Part shown: positions 1 through 8,109 of the stretch, in pieces
How the letters are laid out: the number at the start of each line of letters is the position of its first letter
Position numbering within the stretch: the stretch's first letter is position 1
Assembly: GCF_014217565.1 (NCBI RefSeq)
Contig: NZ_CP043661.1
Coordinates: 4,774,001-4,838,000, forward strand
Direction: 5' to 3'
Source of the DNA: Kribbella qitaiheensis
GTDB lineage: Bacteria; Actinomycetota; Actinomycetes; Propionibacteriales; Kribbellaceae
DNA length: 64,000 nucleotides
Position numbers and translations under genes: made by a program
Notes under the pieces: model-generated
What the model was told of the DNA's origin: nothing
Database searches by the model: none
What the model saw: the letters and a program-made list of their open reading frames with translations, nothing else

Positions 1-729
1 CGTTACCTGCTGGCGGAGGAGACCGATATCAGGGACACCGCGATGTACCACTCGGTCCTGGCCGCCGTTGCGGAAGGCAACGCCACACGGGGCGGTATCG
101 CGAACTACATCGGCCGCAAATCGGTCGATATCTCGCACCCCCTGACGGTTCTCGAGGACAGTCACCTGCTGGAGCGGGGAGAGGATCTGTTCAGGTCGGG
201 ACGAGCGCGGTACCGGATCTCCGAGCCGCTGATCAACTTCTACGAGGCGGTGATGCGCCCGGCTTGGGCGCTGCTCGAGAGTGGCCAGGCGACGCAGGTG
301 TGGTCACAATCGGCAGACCGCTTCGCATCCCAAGTAGCAGGTCCCCACTTCGAGGGCCTCTGCCGCGAGTACATGCTCACCTCGGGTCAGTTCCTGATCG
401 GGAGACCTATCGGCCAGGTTGGACGTGGTGTGGTCACCGATCCCGCCGCTCGCCGCCAGATCGAGATCGACGTCGCGGTCACGGAATCTCGAAGTCCGGG
501 CGCGAAGGCCGGCCTGGCTCTTCTAGGCGAAGCGAAGTGGGGCACTGTGATGGACCTCCACCACCTGAACCGTTTGAGCCACGCCCGAGAACTCCTCATC
601 GGGCGCGGAGCCGCCACCCCCGCCACCCTCCTCGCTTGCTTCAGTGCGAAGGGATTCGCCGCGGAGCTCCAAGCCGAGGCTGCGCGCTCCGATGTCGTGC
701 TCGTTTCCCTCGCCGATCTCTACCGCTGA
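1..729 (+). CDS. AAA-family ATPase, C-terminal part with DUF234-like nuclease domain (5' end outside window)
   Basis: The frame is open from base 1, so the ATP-binding N-terminal part lies upstream of the window. What is seen: a winged-helix segment (the RGGIANYIGR and ISHPLTVLE region, then YRISEPLINFYEAV), followed by a C-terminal domain with an EIDVAV strand and a GEAKW strand. The last two resemble a PD-(D/E)XK nuclease core. This order is that of archaeal-type AAA ATPases with a DUF234 tail, often linked to toxin-like or defence roles of unknown mechanism. The ATPase motifs themselves cannot be checked here. The nearest downstream gene on the same strand starts about 260 bp later, so an operon is unlikely. 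Confidence 0.7.
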   Translation, partial: RYLLAEETDIRDTAMYHSVLAAVAEGNATRGGIANYIGRKSVDISHPLTVLEDSHLLERGEDLFRSGRARYRISEPLINFYEAVMRPAWALLESGQATQVWSQSADRFASQVAGPHFEGLCREYMLTSGQFLIGRPIGQVGRGVVTDPAARRQIEIDVAVTESRSPGAKAGLALLGEAKWGTVMDLHHLNRLSHARELLIGRGAATPATLLACFSAKGFAAELQAEAARSDVVLVSLADLYR

Positions 730-882
730 TCCCGCCGCGGAATTCTCTGGGTTTGAACCGCGTGTGTTCTAAGATGCCCTTATGACTGCCGGGTCGGCCT
801 TGCGCCGTGAGTTCGTTTGGTTCCCGGCTGCGCGCTGAGCGCCGGTTGGGCCGCTAGGGGCCCACCCCTTCTTCTTACCCTG

Positions 883-903
883 AACGCCTTTTGGGCGTTT
901 CTT
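883..903 (+). terminator. short hairpin plus T-rich tail in the leader of the 987 gene
   Basis: AACGCC (883-888) pairs with GGCGTT (894-899) and is followed by TTTCTTC. It may end transcription from the upstream gene or act as a leader attenuator of the gene at 987. A short open frame of 18 codons starts at 782, just upstream; no regulatory role can be shown. Confidence 0.35.
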
Positions 904-986
904 CATGCTGCCCTGAACTCTGCCCGCCTTCCATCGCGGGTACTTCGTCATGCCTTTTGCAGAACACCTCGACCAGAAAGTAGCGA

Positions 987-1807
987 ATGCCGACCACCTT
1001 TACCGAACAGCTCATCACCGAATTCCGCGCCAATGCAGGTCAGGTCAGTGGCCCCTTCGAGGGTGCTCGCCTGCTCCTGCTCACCACCACCGGCGCCCGC
1101 TCCGGTAAGCCGCACACGACCGTCCTCGGCTACTACCCCGACACGGCGCCGCGCGTCTTCGTCGTGGGGTCTGCCGGGGGCGGTCCCAAGCACCCGGACT
1201 GGTACCACAACGCCCTCGCCAACCCGCGTGTCACAGTCGAGACGGGTCTGTTCACCTACGAAGCCGACGCCGTCGTACTCCGCGGTGCCGAGCGCGACGA
1301 GATCTTCGAGCGTTTCGTCGAGGCGGACCCGGGCTGGGGCGAGTACCAGTCGAAGACGACCCGAACCATCCCGGTCGTCGCCCTGCAGCAGCTCTTCACC
1401 GGCCCACCCGGCAGCGGCGGCTCGTTCGCCGACACGCTCCGGTTGATCCACACCATCTTCCGCCGCGAACTCGCCCTGATCCGCAAGGAGTTCGCAGCCT
1501 CCGGACCATCACTCGGCGCCCAGCTCCGGATCAACTGCCTGACCCTCTGCCAGGGCCTCCACAACCACCACGCCGGCGAATCCACCGCCCTGTTCCCGTC
1601 CCTCCTCAAGACCTACCCCGAACTGGCACCCACCATCAAGCAACTAGACGCCGACCACGCCAGGATCGCCGACCTCCTCGCCGACCTCCAAGCCCTCATC
1701 ACCACGACCACCGCGCCGGCCGACGCCCTCGCCATCTCGACCACCTGATCGACGACCTAACCGCCCACCTGGACCACGAGGAAGCCCAACTCCTCCCCCT
1801 CCTCTAA
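987..1807 (+). pseudogene. F420H2-dependent nitroreductase-family / hemerythrin-like fusion, frameshifted
   Basis: The N-terminal half (about residues 1-135) matches the deazaflavin-dependent nitroreductase (DDN) family: TTTGARSGKPHTTVLGY, a PDWYHNALANPRV segment and the split-barrel pattern. The C-terminal half looks like a hemerythrin HHE helix bundle (a LHNHHAGE segment, then KQLDADHARI). The frame as written stops at 1748. Reading one base earlier from 1730 gives RHLDHLIDDLTAHLDHEEAQL and a natural stop at 1807, which restores the last metal-binding helix (HLDHEE). A single missing C in the CC pair near 1731-1732 would explain this. It is either a sequencing deletion or a recent frameshift that removes an iron ligand helix. 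Confidence 0.7.
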
Positions 1808-1905
1808 CAAATTGCCGCCTCAGCGGGGCGAGGAGATATCGGCAAGCTTTTGCAGATACTGGCAATGTTGCTTGGTCTGAGACCTGCTCCATCTAGGGTC
1901 GTTGA

Positions 1906-2436
1906 GTGAGCGATGAATCGTGGGGGGACCTCAGGGCGCGCTGTGTGGTGCCGTTCTATCAGCACATGATGGGCATCAATGCGCTGGAAGCGGCTCCGTC
2001 GGTTCTGGCCGAGGTTGCTGCGCTGGTCGACACCGTGGAGCCCGATCAGGTCGTCTACTTGCTCAGGTCCGGGTGGCGAGAGCAGGTGATCGGCGCCTGG
2101 CTTTCGTTGGCACACCCGTACGACGAATCGGTGCTCGCCGCGGTCAGGCACGCCCTCGAAACCAGCAACGGCAGCCTCACCGCGCCTTGTCTCCTTGCCG
2201 TCTTGGTTGCCTCGGACGCACCCACCGCTATCTCGCTGATCCAGGGCTACTACGAAGCCGACGTCGCCCGCAGCTGGGGCTCTGCCGGCCTGGCCCAGGC
2301 TGCCGCGGCGACCCTTCCTGATTCGCCGCTACCCGCCCCGGCAGCCGACGACACCGAAACCTTCATGGCGCTGTCGATGATCGCGAACTGCCTGAAACCG
2401 GCCACGGACCAGACCGCGGCCAACAGCGACTCGTAG
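1906..2436 (+). CDS. DUF6000-like hypothetical protein
   Basis: A 176-residue protein with a VVPFYQHMMG segment, a central WREQVIGAWLSL motif and a helical repeat-like C-terminal part. This resembles the actinobacterial DUF6000 family, which has no known function; the match is from memory of the motif and is moderate. The GTG start is supported by a TAGGGT box at 1894-1899, six bases upstream, which suggests a leaderless transcript. There is no signal peptide and no membrane segment, so it is probably cytosolic. The tail is Ala/Thr-rich and probably disordered. Confidence 0.5.
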   Translation: MSDESWGDLRARCVVPFYQHMMGINALEAAPSVLAEVAALVDTVEPDQVVYLLRSGWREQVIGAWLSLAHPYDESVLAAVRHALETSNGSLTAPCLLAVLVASDAPTAISLIQGYYEADVARSWGSAGLAQAAAATLPDSPLPAPAADDTETFMALSMIANCLKPATDQTAANSDS

Positions 2437-2491
2437 TACGGCAGGGGTGGTGGTGCCAGCCGGCCGGGTTGCCGCCGTCAATGCGGCGATA

Positions 2492-2677
2492 TCAGCCGCG
2501 TTGGTCGTCACCGGGAACAGGAACGTGGACGATCACGGCGACCCACCAGACGACCACGAGAATCTCGGACCACGGCCGGGCAACCGCCACCGGGACTGAC
2601 ACCAGTACGACGGAGACGAGCGCGGAGAAGACGGCGAGTCTGCGCCGACCCAGCAGCCAATAGCCGATCCCGGGCAA
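2492..2677 (-). CDS. small two-helix membrane protein
   Basis: A 61-residue ORF beginning MPGIGYWLLGRRRLA, followed by two hydrophobic stretches (FSALVSVVLVSVPVAV and EILVVVWWVAVIVHVPV). The composition fits a short inner-membrane protein. It lies nine bases downstream of the DUF6069-like gene on the same strand, so the two could be co-transcribed. Antisense frames are also open, so the call rests on the hydrophobic pattern alone. Confidence 0.4.
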   Translation of the reverse strand: MPGIGYWLLGRRRLAVFSALVSVVLVSVPVAVARPWSEILVVVWWVAVIVHVPVPGDDQRG

Positions 2678-2686
2678 GCGCTCGGG

Positions 2687-3088
2687 TCAGGAGCGCAGAC
2701 GGCGCGCGACGGCGGGAATCACGATCGCGGCGGCGACGACGTGGGCGAACATCAGCAGCGCCTTCGTGGCCGGGGCGGTGTCCGACAGCAGATCGGGAAC
2801 GAAGCTGAGGAAGGTCAGGGCGATCGTCGTACGGACGAATGCGCGCCGCGGGCTGCGCGCCTTGCGAGCCAGTACCGCGGCCGGCGCCAGCCCGACCAAG
2901 GAGAAGAGCGCGGTCAAGGTGGCGAACCCGGCGACCGGAATCGGCTCGCCGGCCTTGTCGAGGCTGATTCCGGCGGCGTGGCCGACAGCGGCGACGACGG
3001 ACGTGGCGACGGTCGCGATCGCTGCTGCGGCGAAACCGGTCTTGGCCAGGGAGCCGCTGCGCGGGGTGGCGGTACGAGTCATGGTCAT
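2687..3088 (-). CDS. DUF6069-like four-helix membrane protein
   Basis: Starting at the ATG at 3088 (MTMTRT...) gives 133 residues; AGGAG lies nine bases upstream of it, while the longer upstream frame adds a polar stretch unlike the family. Four hydrophobic segments follow: ATVATSVVAAVGHAAG, FATLTALFSLVGLAPAAVLA, TTIALTFLSFVPDLL, and ALLMFAHVVAAAIVIPAVA. This is the pattern of DUF6069, a common actinobacterial integral membrane family of unknown function. It sits between two unrelated minus-strand genes, and the gap to the helR 3' end shows no terminator I can see. Confidence 0.6.
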   Translation of the reverse strand: MTMTRTATPRSGSLAKTGFAAAAIATVATSVVAAVGHAAGISLDKAGEPIPVAGFATLTALFSLVGLAPAAVLARKARSPRRAFVRTTIALTFLSFVPDLLSDTAPATKALLMFAHVVAAAIVIPAVARRLRS

Positions 3089-3223
3089 CGGGCTGCTCCT
3101 GACAACCTCCGATGTGTCTGCGGACCGGCTCCTTGCCGGCCTCTCATCAATACGTCGAACGGAACCGACGCATCTCGACACGTCCGTCAAAACTCTTTCG
3201 TACCCCGCGCAGCGGCCCCGACG

Positions 3224-5389
3224 TCAGGCGCTGGTGAGGATGACGAGCCGCTGGGTCGCTCTGGTCATCGCGACGTAGCGATCGACCGCTCCCTCGATGC
3301 CGTCGCCGAACGAATCCGGGTCGATGAGGACGACCAGGTCGAACTCGAGCCCCTTCGACAGTTCCGGCGTCAGCGAGCGCACGCGGGACGTAGTACGGAA
3401 GGTGTCCTCTCCGCCGGCGCTGATGACACAGGCGATCCCGTCCGCGTTCTCGGCGAGCCAGGTCTTGAGAATCGAGTCGAGGTCTCCGGCGGATCCGTGC
3501 AGGACCGGGACACCGCTGCTGCGGATGGAGGTCGGCACGTTGGCCTCCGGGAGCGCGGCGCGGATGACAGGCTCGGCTTCGGCCATCACCTCTTCGGGCG
3601 TCCGGTAGTTGATGCTCAGCGAGGCCAGGTTGACCCGGTCGAGCCCGGCCCGCTCGAGCCGTTCCTGCCACGACTCGGTGAATCCGTGCCTGGCCTGGGC
3701 GCGGTCACCGACGATGGTGAAGCTCCGGGACGGGCAGCGGAGCAGCAACATCTGCCATTCCGCGTCGGTCAGTTCCTGCGCCTCGTCCACGACGATGTGC
3801 GCGAATGGTCCGGCCAGCAGATCCGGGTCGGCGGTGGGCAGCCCGCTCACGTCGATGAGGCTGTCCTGGATGTCGCGCCCGCGCAGCATCGGCACCCAGC
3901 CTTCGTTGTCGTCGTCGGCCTGGATGATGTTGTCGATCACATCGGCCATCCGCTCGCGTTCGACCGCGGCCGCAGCCTTCTGCCGGCGTTTCCGCCGGGA
4001 GGCTTCCGGGTCGCCGAGTCGCTGCCGCGCCGCGTCCAGAAGCGGGAGGTCGGACGTCGTCCAGGCCTGAACGTCCTTGCGCTGCAGCAACTTGACCTCA
4101 TCGGGGCTCAGCCAAGGAGCGCACATCCGCAGGTAGGCGGGCACCGACCAGAGGTCCCCGACGAGATCGGTCGGCTCGATCAGCGGCCAGGCTTTGCTGA
4201 AGGCATCGATCAGATCTTCGTTCTGCTCAAGGGATTTGCGCACCAGGTCGATCGAGAGGTCCTCGTCCTCGTACGCCTCCTCGTGCTTGTCCAGCAGGAT
4301 CGTGAGCAACTCCTCCCAGACCTGGTCGCGCGCCTCGTTGTGCGGAGTACTCGGGTCTGCCGATCCGAACGCTTCGGACCAATCGGCCGCACTGAGCCAG
4401 ATGTCGGACCAGTGCGTCTCGACCGTCATCGGCTTGGTGGGCGGCTCTTCGTACAGCTTCACCGCTGGTTCGATCGCCTTCACCATGTCCGCGGTGGCCT
4501 TCAGACGGGCGATTTCCGGGTCTCGTTCGTCGGATGCCGTGGCGCCCTCCGGGAGGAGGTCCCGCAGGGTGCAGGTCTGCACACCTTCCTCGCCGAGGCT
4601 GGGCAGGACATCGCCGACGTACGCCAGGTAGGGCTGGTGCGGGCCGATGAACAGTACGCCGCCGTGCCGGTGGCCGAGCCGCGGATCGGAGTACAGGAGG
4701 TACGCCGTACGGTGCAGCGCGACGACCGTCTTCCCCGTACCAGGGCCGCCGTCGACGACGAGCGCGCCACGGGAACTCGCCCGGATGATGGCGTCCTGGT
4801 CGGCCTGGATGGTGCCGAGGACGTCGCGCATCCGGGGCGAGCGGTTGCTGCCCAGGCTGGCGATGAAGGCGGACTGGTCGTCGAGCGACGCGGCGTGTCC
4901 TTCGAGGCCGTCGTCGGTGAAGATCTCGTCCCAGTAGTCGCTGATCCGGCCGCGGGTCCAGCGGTACCGGCGTCGGCTGACCAGGCCCATCGGGTTGGCA
5001 TGGGTCGCGCCGAAGAACGGCTCGGCCGCGGAGGAGCGCCAGTCGATCAGGAGTAGGCGGCCGCTGCTGTCGGTGAGGCCGAGGCGCCCGACGTACAGGG
5101 TCTCGTTGTTCTCCGCGTCGACCATGTGCCCGAGGCAGAGGTCGAGCCCGAAGCGTCGCAGGGATCGCAACCTGGTGGTCAGCCGGTGGATCTCCAGGTC
5201 GCGATCCAAGGCCGCCTGGCCTTCACCACCAGGGGCTTTGCGGGTTTCGTCGAGACGGTCGGACAGCTCGGCGATGGTCTGCTCGAGGCTCTCCGCGATC
5301 GCCGCGAAGTGCGACTCGTCGCCGGCGATCAGGGTCGGGTCGGCCTTGGCGGCCAGGTTCTCGGGGAGGTCGAACGCACTGGTGGTCAT
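3224..5389 (-). CDS. helR: HelR-type RNA polymerase recycling motor ATPase (UvrD/HelD-like superfamily 1)
   Basis: A 721-residue superfamily-1 protein. Visible parts: an N-terminal coiled arm (about 20-95), Walker A GGPGTGKT (about 214-221), Walker B IVVDEAQELTD, motif III-like FTIVGDRAQARHG, motif IV-like INYRTPEEV, and a C-terminal SKGLEFDLVVLIDPD / YVAMTRATQRL pair. The arm plus split helicase core is the HelD/HelR layout. Known HelR proteins (Streptomyces) dislodge rifamycin from RNA polymerase and give tolerance. The start at 5389 has GGGAG upstream and lies one base after the rgt stop. The pairing with rgt and the palindrome at 6648 supports HelR over a general HelD; a plain HelD role remains possible. 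Confidence 0.8.
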   Translation of the reverse strand: MTTSAFDLPENLAAKADPTLIAGDESHFAAIAESLEQTIAELSDRLDETRKAPGGEGQAALDRDLEIHRLTTRLRSLRRFGLDLCLGHMVDAENNETLYVGRLGLTDSSGRLLLIDWRSSAAEPFFGATHANPMGLVSRRRYRWTRGRISDYWDEIFTDDGLEGHAASLDDQSAFIASLGSNRSPRMRDVLGTIQADQDAIIRASSRGALVVDGGPGTGKTVVALHRTAYLLYSDPRLGHRHGGVLFIGPHQPYLAYVGDVLPSLGEEGVQTCTLRDLLPEGATASDERDPEIARLKATADMVKAIEPAVKLYEEPPTKPMTVETHWSDIWLSAADWSEAFGSADPSTPHNEARDQVWEELLTILLDKHEEAYEDEDLSIDLVRKSLEQNEDLIDAFSKAWPLIEPTDLVGDLWSVPAYLRMCAPWLSPDEVKLLQRKDVQAWTTSDLPLLDAARQRLGDPEASRRKRRQKAAAAVERERMADVIDNIIQADDDNEGWVPMLRGRDIQDSLIDVSGLPTADPDLLAGPFAHIVVDEAQELTDAEWQMLLLRCPSRSFTIVGDRAQARHGFTESWQERLERAGLDRVNLASLSINYRTPEEVMAEAEPVIRAALPEANVPTSIRSSGVPVLHGSAGDLDSILKTWLAENADGIACVISAGGEDTFRTTSRVRSLTPELSKGLEFDLVVLIDPDSFGDGIEGAVDRYVAMTRATQRLVILTSA

Positions 5390-5390
5390 C

Positions 5391-6587
5391 TCAGTGGCTC
5401 CCTTCAAGCAGCAGCTTCGCGGCAACCGCTGCGCCGTCTGTTCGGATCTCGTTCTTCAAAGAGGCGGCCCGTACTGCGGTGTCGGGGGCCAGCGCGGCCT
5501 CGAGCGCGGCCGACAGCGACTCGACGGTCGGAATCGCGCCGTCGTGCGCCACACCGATTCCGAGCTCGGCCACTCGACCGGCCCAGTAGGGCTGGTCCGC
5601 CAGTTGCGGCACAACCACCTGAGGCCTGCCGGCCCGGGTCGCTGTCGTCGTCGTACCAGCGCCGCCGTGGTGCACGATGGCGGCCACTCGCCCGAACAGT
5701 TTCTGCTGGTTGACCTCGTCCACGGCGATGCAGTCGTCCTGGTCGTCGACCAGGGCCAGATCGGCCCAGCCGCTCTTGAGGATCGCGCGCCGGCCCTGAG
5801 CGCGGATCGCCGCGATGGCGACCTGGGCCGCGTCCGTCTGGCGCACGGGCATGCTGCCGAAGCCGACGTAGACCGGCGGCTCACCGGCTTTGAGGAAGGC
5901 CTCCAGGTCGTCCTGGAGCGGGCGGTCGTCGGGCAGGATCCACGCGCCGGTCTGTACGACGTCTAGCTCCGTGGGGTCCAAGGTGGGATCCGTCGCAAGC
6001 CACGGCCGGTTGCCGATGACGTAGTTGCGGACGTCGTCCACCGGCGGCAGACCGATCGTTTCCCTGTTGGTGTCGAGCACCTGCCGGAACAGCTCATTGT
6101 TGCTCTGGGCATCCAGCTTCCGCAGCTCCTGGTTGTTCGTCACCTCCGGCGGGAACGGCCTGCCTTGATAGGCCAGTGGCGGGTGGTTCGGCGCCGGCAG
6201 GGTCAGCTGCTGGAACGTCACCGAGACGGACCGGATTCCGAGCTTCTCGGCCACGGACAGCGCGCCCGCGGCGGCCGGCATCATGCCGGTCACGACCATC
6301 GCGTCACAGCCCTTGGCCGCCTCCGGGATCACCTCTAGCTGGCCGGCGATCAGGTACGCGGCCCGCTGGGACATGGTCGACGACGGCGGAGCGGCCTTCG
6401 TCCAGGCCCGCGCTGACGGCCCTACCGGCACCAGCTCTACGCCGACGGCGGCCAACCGGCGTACGAAGTCGTCATCCGGCGGCGCGCACACGGCCACCTC
6501 CGCCCCGGCTTTCCGCAACTCCACCGCCAGCCCCGCCAGCGGCTCGACGTCTCCCCTTGACCCGTACGTCGACAACAAAACACGCAC
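5391..6587 (-). CDS. rgt: rifamycin glycosyltransferase-like (GT1 family)
   Basis: A 398-residue GT1 glycosyltransferase. It opens VRVLLSTYGSRGDVEPL, the N-terminal loop typical of the MGT/Rgt group, has a middle YVGFGSMPV, and the C-terminal nucleotide-sugar site VHHGGAGTTTTA followed by PQLADQPYWAGRV. Rgt enzymes glucosylate the ansa chain of rifamycins and inactivate them in the cytosol. The GTG at 6587 has GGGGAG eight bases upstream; the longer upstream frame runs through the palindrome and is not plausible. It is the first gene of a two-gene operon with helR (one base between them). It could act on another macrolactam, but the context favours rifamycin. Confidence 0.78.
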   Translation of the reverse strand: MRVLLSTYGSRGDVEPLAGLAVELRKAGAEVAVCAPPDDDFVRRLAAVGVELVPVGPSARAWTKAAPPSSTMSQRAAYLIAGQLEVIPEAAKGCDAMVVTGMMPAAAGALSVAEKLGIRSVSVTFQQLTLPAPNHPPLAYQGRPFPPEVTNNQELRKLDAQSNNELFRQVLDTNRETIGLPPVDDVRNYVIGNRPWLATDPTLDPTELDVVQTGAWILPDDRPLQDDLEAFLKAGEPPVYVGFGSMPVRQTDAAQVAIAAIRAQGRRAILKSGWADLALVDDQDDCIAVDEVNQQKLFGRVAAIVHHGGAGTTTTATRAGRPQVVVPQLADQPYWAGRVAELGIGVAHDGAIPTVESLSAALEAALAPDTAVRAASLKNEIRTDGAAVAAKLLLEGSH

Positions 6588-6647
6588 TCTGCGACTCCCC
6601 AGTGTCCGGCAGATTTCAGCTACAGCCGATGATTGTGCGCCCGGAAC

Positions 6648-6668
6648 GGGGCCTTGCGGCAAGTCCCC
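6648..6668. promoter_or_regulatory. rifamycin-associated element (RAE)-like inverted repeat
   Basis: GGGG (6648-6651) ... CTTGCGGCAAG core (6653-6663) ... CCCC (6665-6668). It closely matches the published RAE palindrome found upstream of rifamycin-inactivating genes in actinomycetes (match recalled, not searched). It lies 61 bases upstream of the rgt start and between divergent transcription units, so it probably controls the rgt-helR operon. Confidence 0.75.
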
Positions 6669-6682
6669 CTGTGCGTTATAAC
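6654..6682 (+). promoter_or_regulatory. plus-strand sigma-70-like promoter with its -35 inside the RAE
   Basis: TTGCGG (6654-6659), 17-base spacer, TATAAC (6677-6682). This is the best sigma-70-like promoter in the window and reads away from rgt. The symmetrical -35 on the minus strand is present too, but its -10 (CACAAT at 6632-6637, 19-base spacer) is weaker. Confidence 0.5.
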
Positions 6683-6690
6683 TTAGACAT

Positions 6691-6720
6691 GGCAGGGAGA
6701 GCTTTCTCCTTGCCTTTTCG
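6691..6720 (+). terminator. hairpin plus T-tract just downstream of the RAE promoter
   Basis: GGCAGGGAGA (6691-6700) pairs with TCTCCTTGCC (6705-6714), one mismatch, and is followed by TTTTCGTTT. Read on the plus strand this is an intrinsic terminator that begins at or near the start of the transcript from the promoter above. Confidence 0.55.
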
Positions 6721-6791
6721 TTTGGGTGCACCCGGCAACCAACTCACGTCGGTCGCGATTTCTGGCCGCGCCCGGCGCGTAGGGTGCGCGA

Positions 6792-7709
6792 ATGGTCGGC
6801 ATACCAGAGGCGTTTGCGCGGAGCACGGTCGAGCGTGAAGGTGAGTCCGGCGCGGCCTGGCTCGCTGAGCTGCCGGGGATCGTCGACGAATTGCTCGAGC
6901 GCTGGGGCTGCGTGCAGGACGGCTCGGTGATGCACGGGGGTGTCGGGGTCATCGTGCCGGTAGGCCGCGGCGCGCTGAAGGTGTCCTTCCCGCATCCTGG
7001 CAACGTTCATGAACCGGACGCCTTCGCCGCGTGGAACGGGCGTGGAGCGGTCCGGCTGTACGAGCGCGACGACTCGCAGTACGCGATGCTGCTGGAGCGG
7101 GCCGAGGCGTCGACGCTGGCCGGGGTCGAGGATCACGATGAGGTCGCGACGGTCGCGGGCCGTATCAGCCGCCGACTGGCGATACCCGCTCCGCCCGACC
7201 TGCCCCGGTTGCGGGACGAGTCCGAGGCCTGGGAGGACCAGTTGCTCCGCGATGCCGCCGAGCTGGACCACCAACTTCCGCAGTACGTCGTGGACGCAGC
7301 CCTCGCGACCATCCGCGAACTAGGTCCGACCCAGCCGGACACCCTGATCCACGGCGACTTCCACGCAAGAAACATCCTGCGCGCCAGCCGCGAGCCGTGG
7401 CTGGCCGTCGACCCGAAGGGGTACGCGGGAGACCCGGCCTACGACGGCGGCACCCTCCTCAGGGTCCGCGCACTGAGCTTCTTCGAATCGGACGACCTGG
7501 CCAAAGGCGTACACCGCTTCCTGGACGCCTTCACCGAAGCAGCCGAACTTGACCGTGACCGCACCCAACGCTGGTCCCAACTCCACGCCGTCCAAGCCGC
7601 CTTCTGGGGCCGCCGCCACGGCTTCCGCATCGCCCGCACCGGCCCCCACCTGGACCCCCTCGTCAACTACGCAGACCACCTGTCAACGCTCCTAACCGGT
7701 GAGGCATAG
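6792..7709 (+). CDS. APH(6)/hydroxyurea-type small-molecule phosphotransferase
   Basis: A 305-residue kinase-fold protein. Key sites: HGDFHARN (about 187-194) holding the catalytic Asp, and VDPKG (about 206-210) with the metal-binding Asp. The length, and the DxKG rather than DxE pattern, fit the APH(6) streptomycin / hydroxyurea phosphotransferase group, which transfers phosphate from ATP to a hydroxyl of the drug in the cytosol. The ATG at 6792 follows a TAGGGT box at 6779-6784 by seven bases, so it may have its own leaderless promoter independent of the RAE-side promoter. The true substrate cannot be told from sequence. Confidence 0.75.
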   Translation: MVGIPEAFARSTVEREGESGAAWLAELPGIVDELLERWGCVQDGSVMHGGVGVIVPVGRGALKVSFPHPGNVHEPDAFAAWNGRGAVRLYERDDSQYAMLLERAEASTLAGVEDHDEVATVAGRISRRLAIPAPPDLPRLRDESEAWEDQLLRDAAELDHQLPQYVVDAALATIRELGPTQPDTLIHGDFHARNILRASREPWLAVDPKGYAGDPAYDGGTLLRVRALSFFESDDLAKGVHRFLDAFTEAAELDRDRTQRWSQLHAVQAAFWGRRHGFRIARTGPHLDPLVNYADHLSTLLTGEA

Positions 7710-8109
7710 GGCTGTGTATCAGCCGGCACGTTCTACGTACGCTCGCCCCGAGCACCTCACGCTCAGCCGTGACACCTTCTCCAACGACCTACCAGGCAGC
7801 CTGCGCAGCGCAGGAGTCGACCTGGCGACCTCACAAAACCAGTCGGGACCTCGGCCCCGCGACTTCCGTGGCCGGCCCGCACGCCAGGTCTGCGTCTTGC
7901 GGGGCAGCCAGCCAGGGGAACCTGGCTCGCACCAGCGTGCGAGCCGATGCCCGGCTCACACCAGCGGCTCACACGGCGGCCCAGACGCCCTGACCTGCGC
8001 AAACCTCGACCCGGCGTGCTGCTCACACGCGGAACCGGAAGGAGCCCGACGCGCAGGCGCGCGCCCGCGCGTGGGCCGCGACGCCGTAGTGGCGTTAGAG
8101 TCGCTGGCC
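7710..8109. other. 400-bp intergenic stretch without a supported gene
   Basis: No frame here has a family-like sequence. There is a short palindrome-rich part at about 7905-7980 built from CTGGCTCGCACCAGCG-like and CGGCTCACAC repeats. A TAGAGT box at 8095-8100 is well placed as a -10 for the gene at 8110. Nothing else is visible. Confidence 0.5.

Noticed and set aside
782-838. 18-codon leader peptide in front of the DDN/hemerythrin gene
   Set aside because: No ribosome site and no codon bias that would suggest attenuation; only the following hairpin is listed, with low confidence.
2741-5056. 771-codon plus-strand ORF opposite helR
   Set aside because: Antisense to a gene with complete helicase motifs; its sequence is Arg/Gly/Gln-rich without any domain. 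It is open only because of GC-rich codon use.
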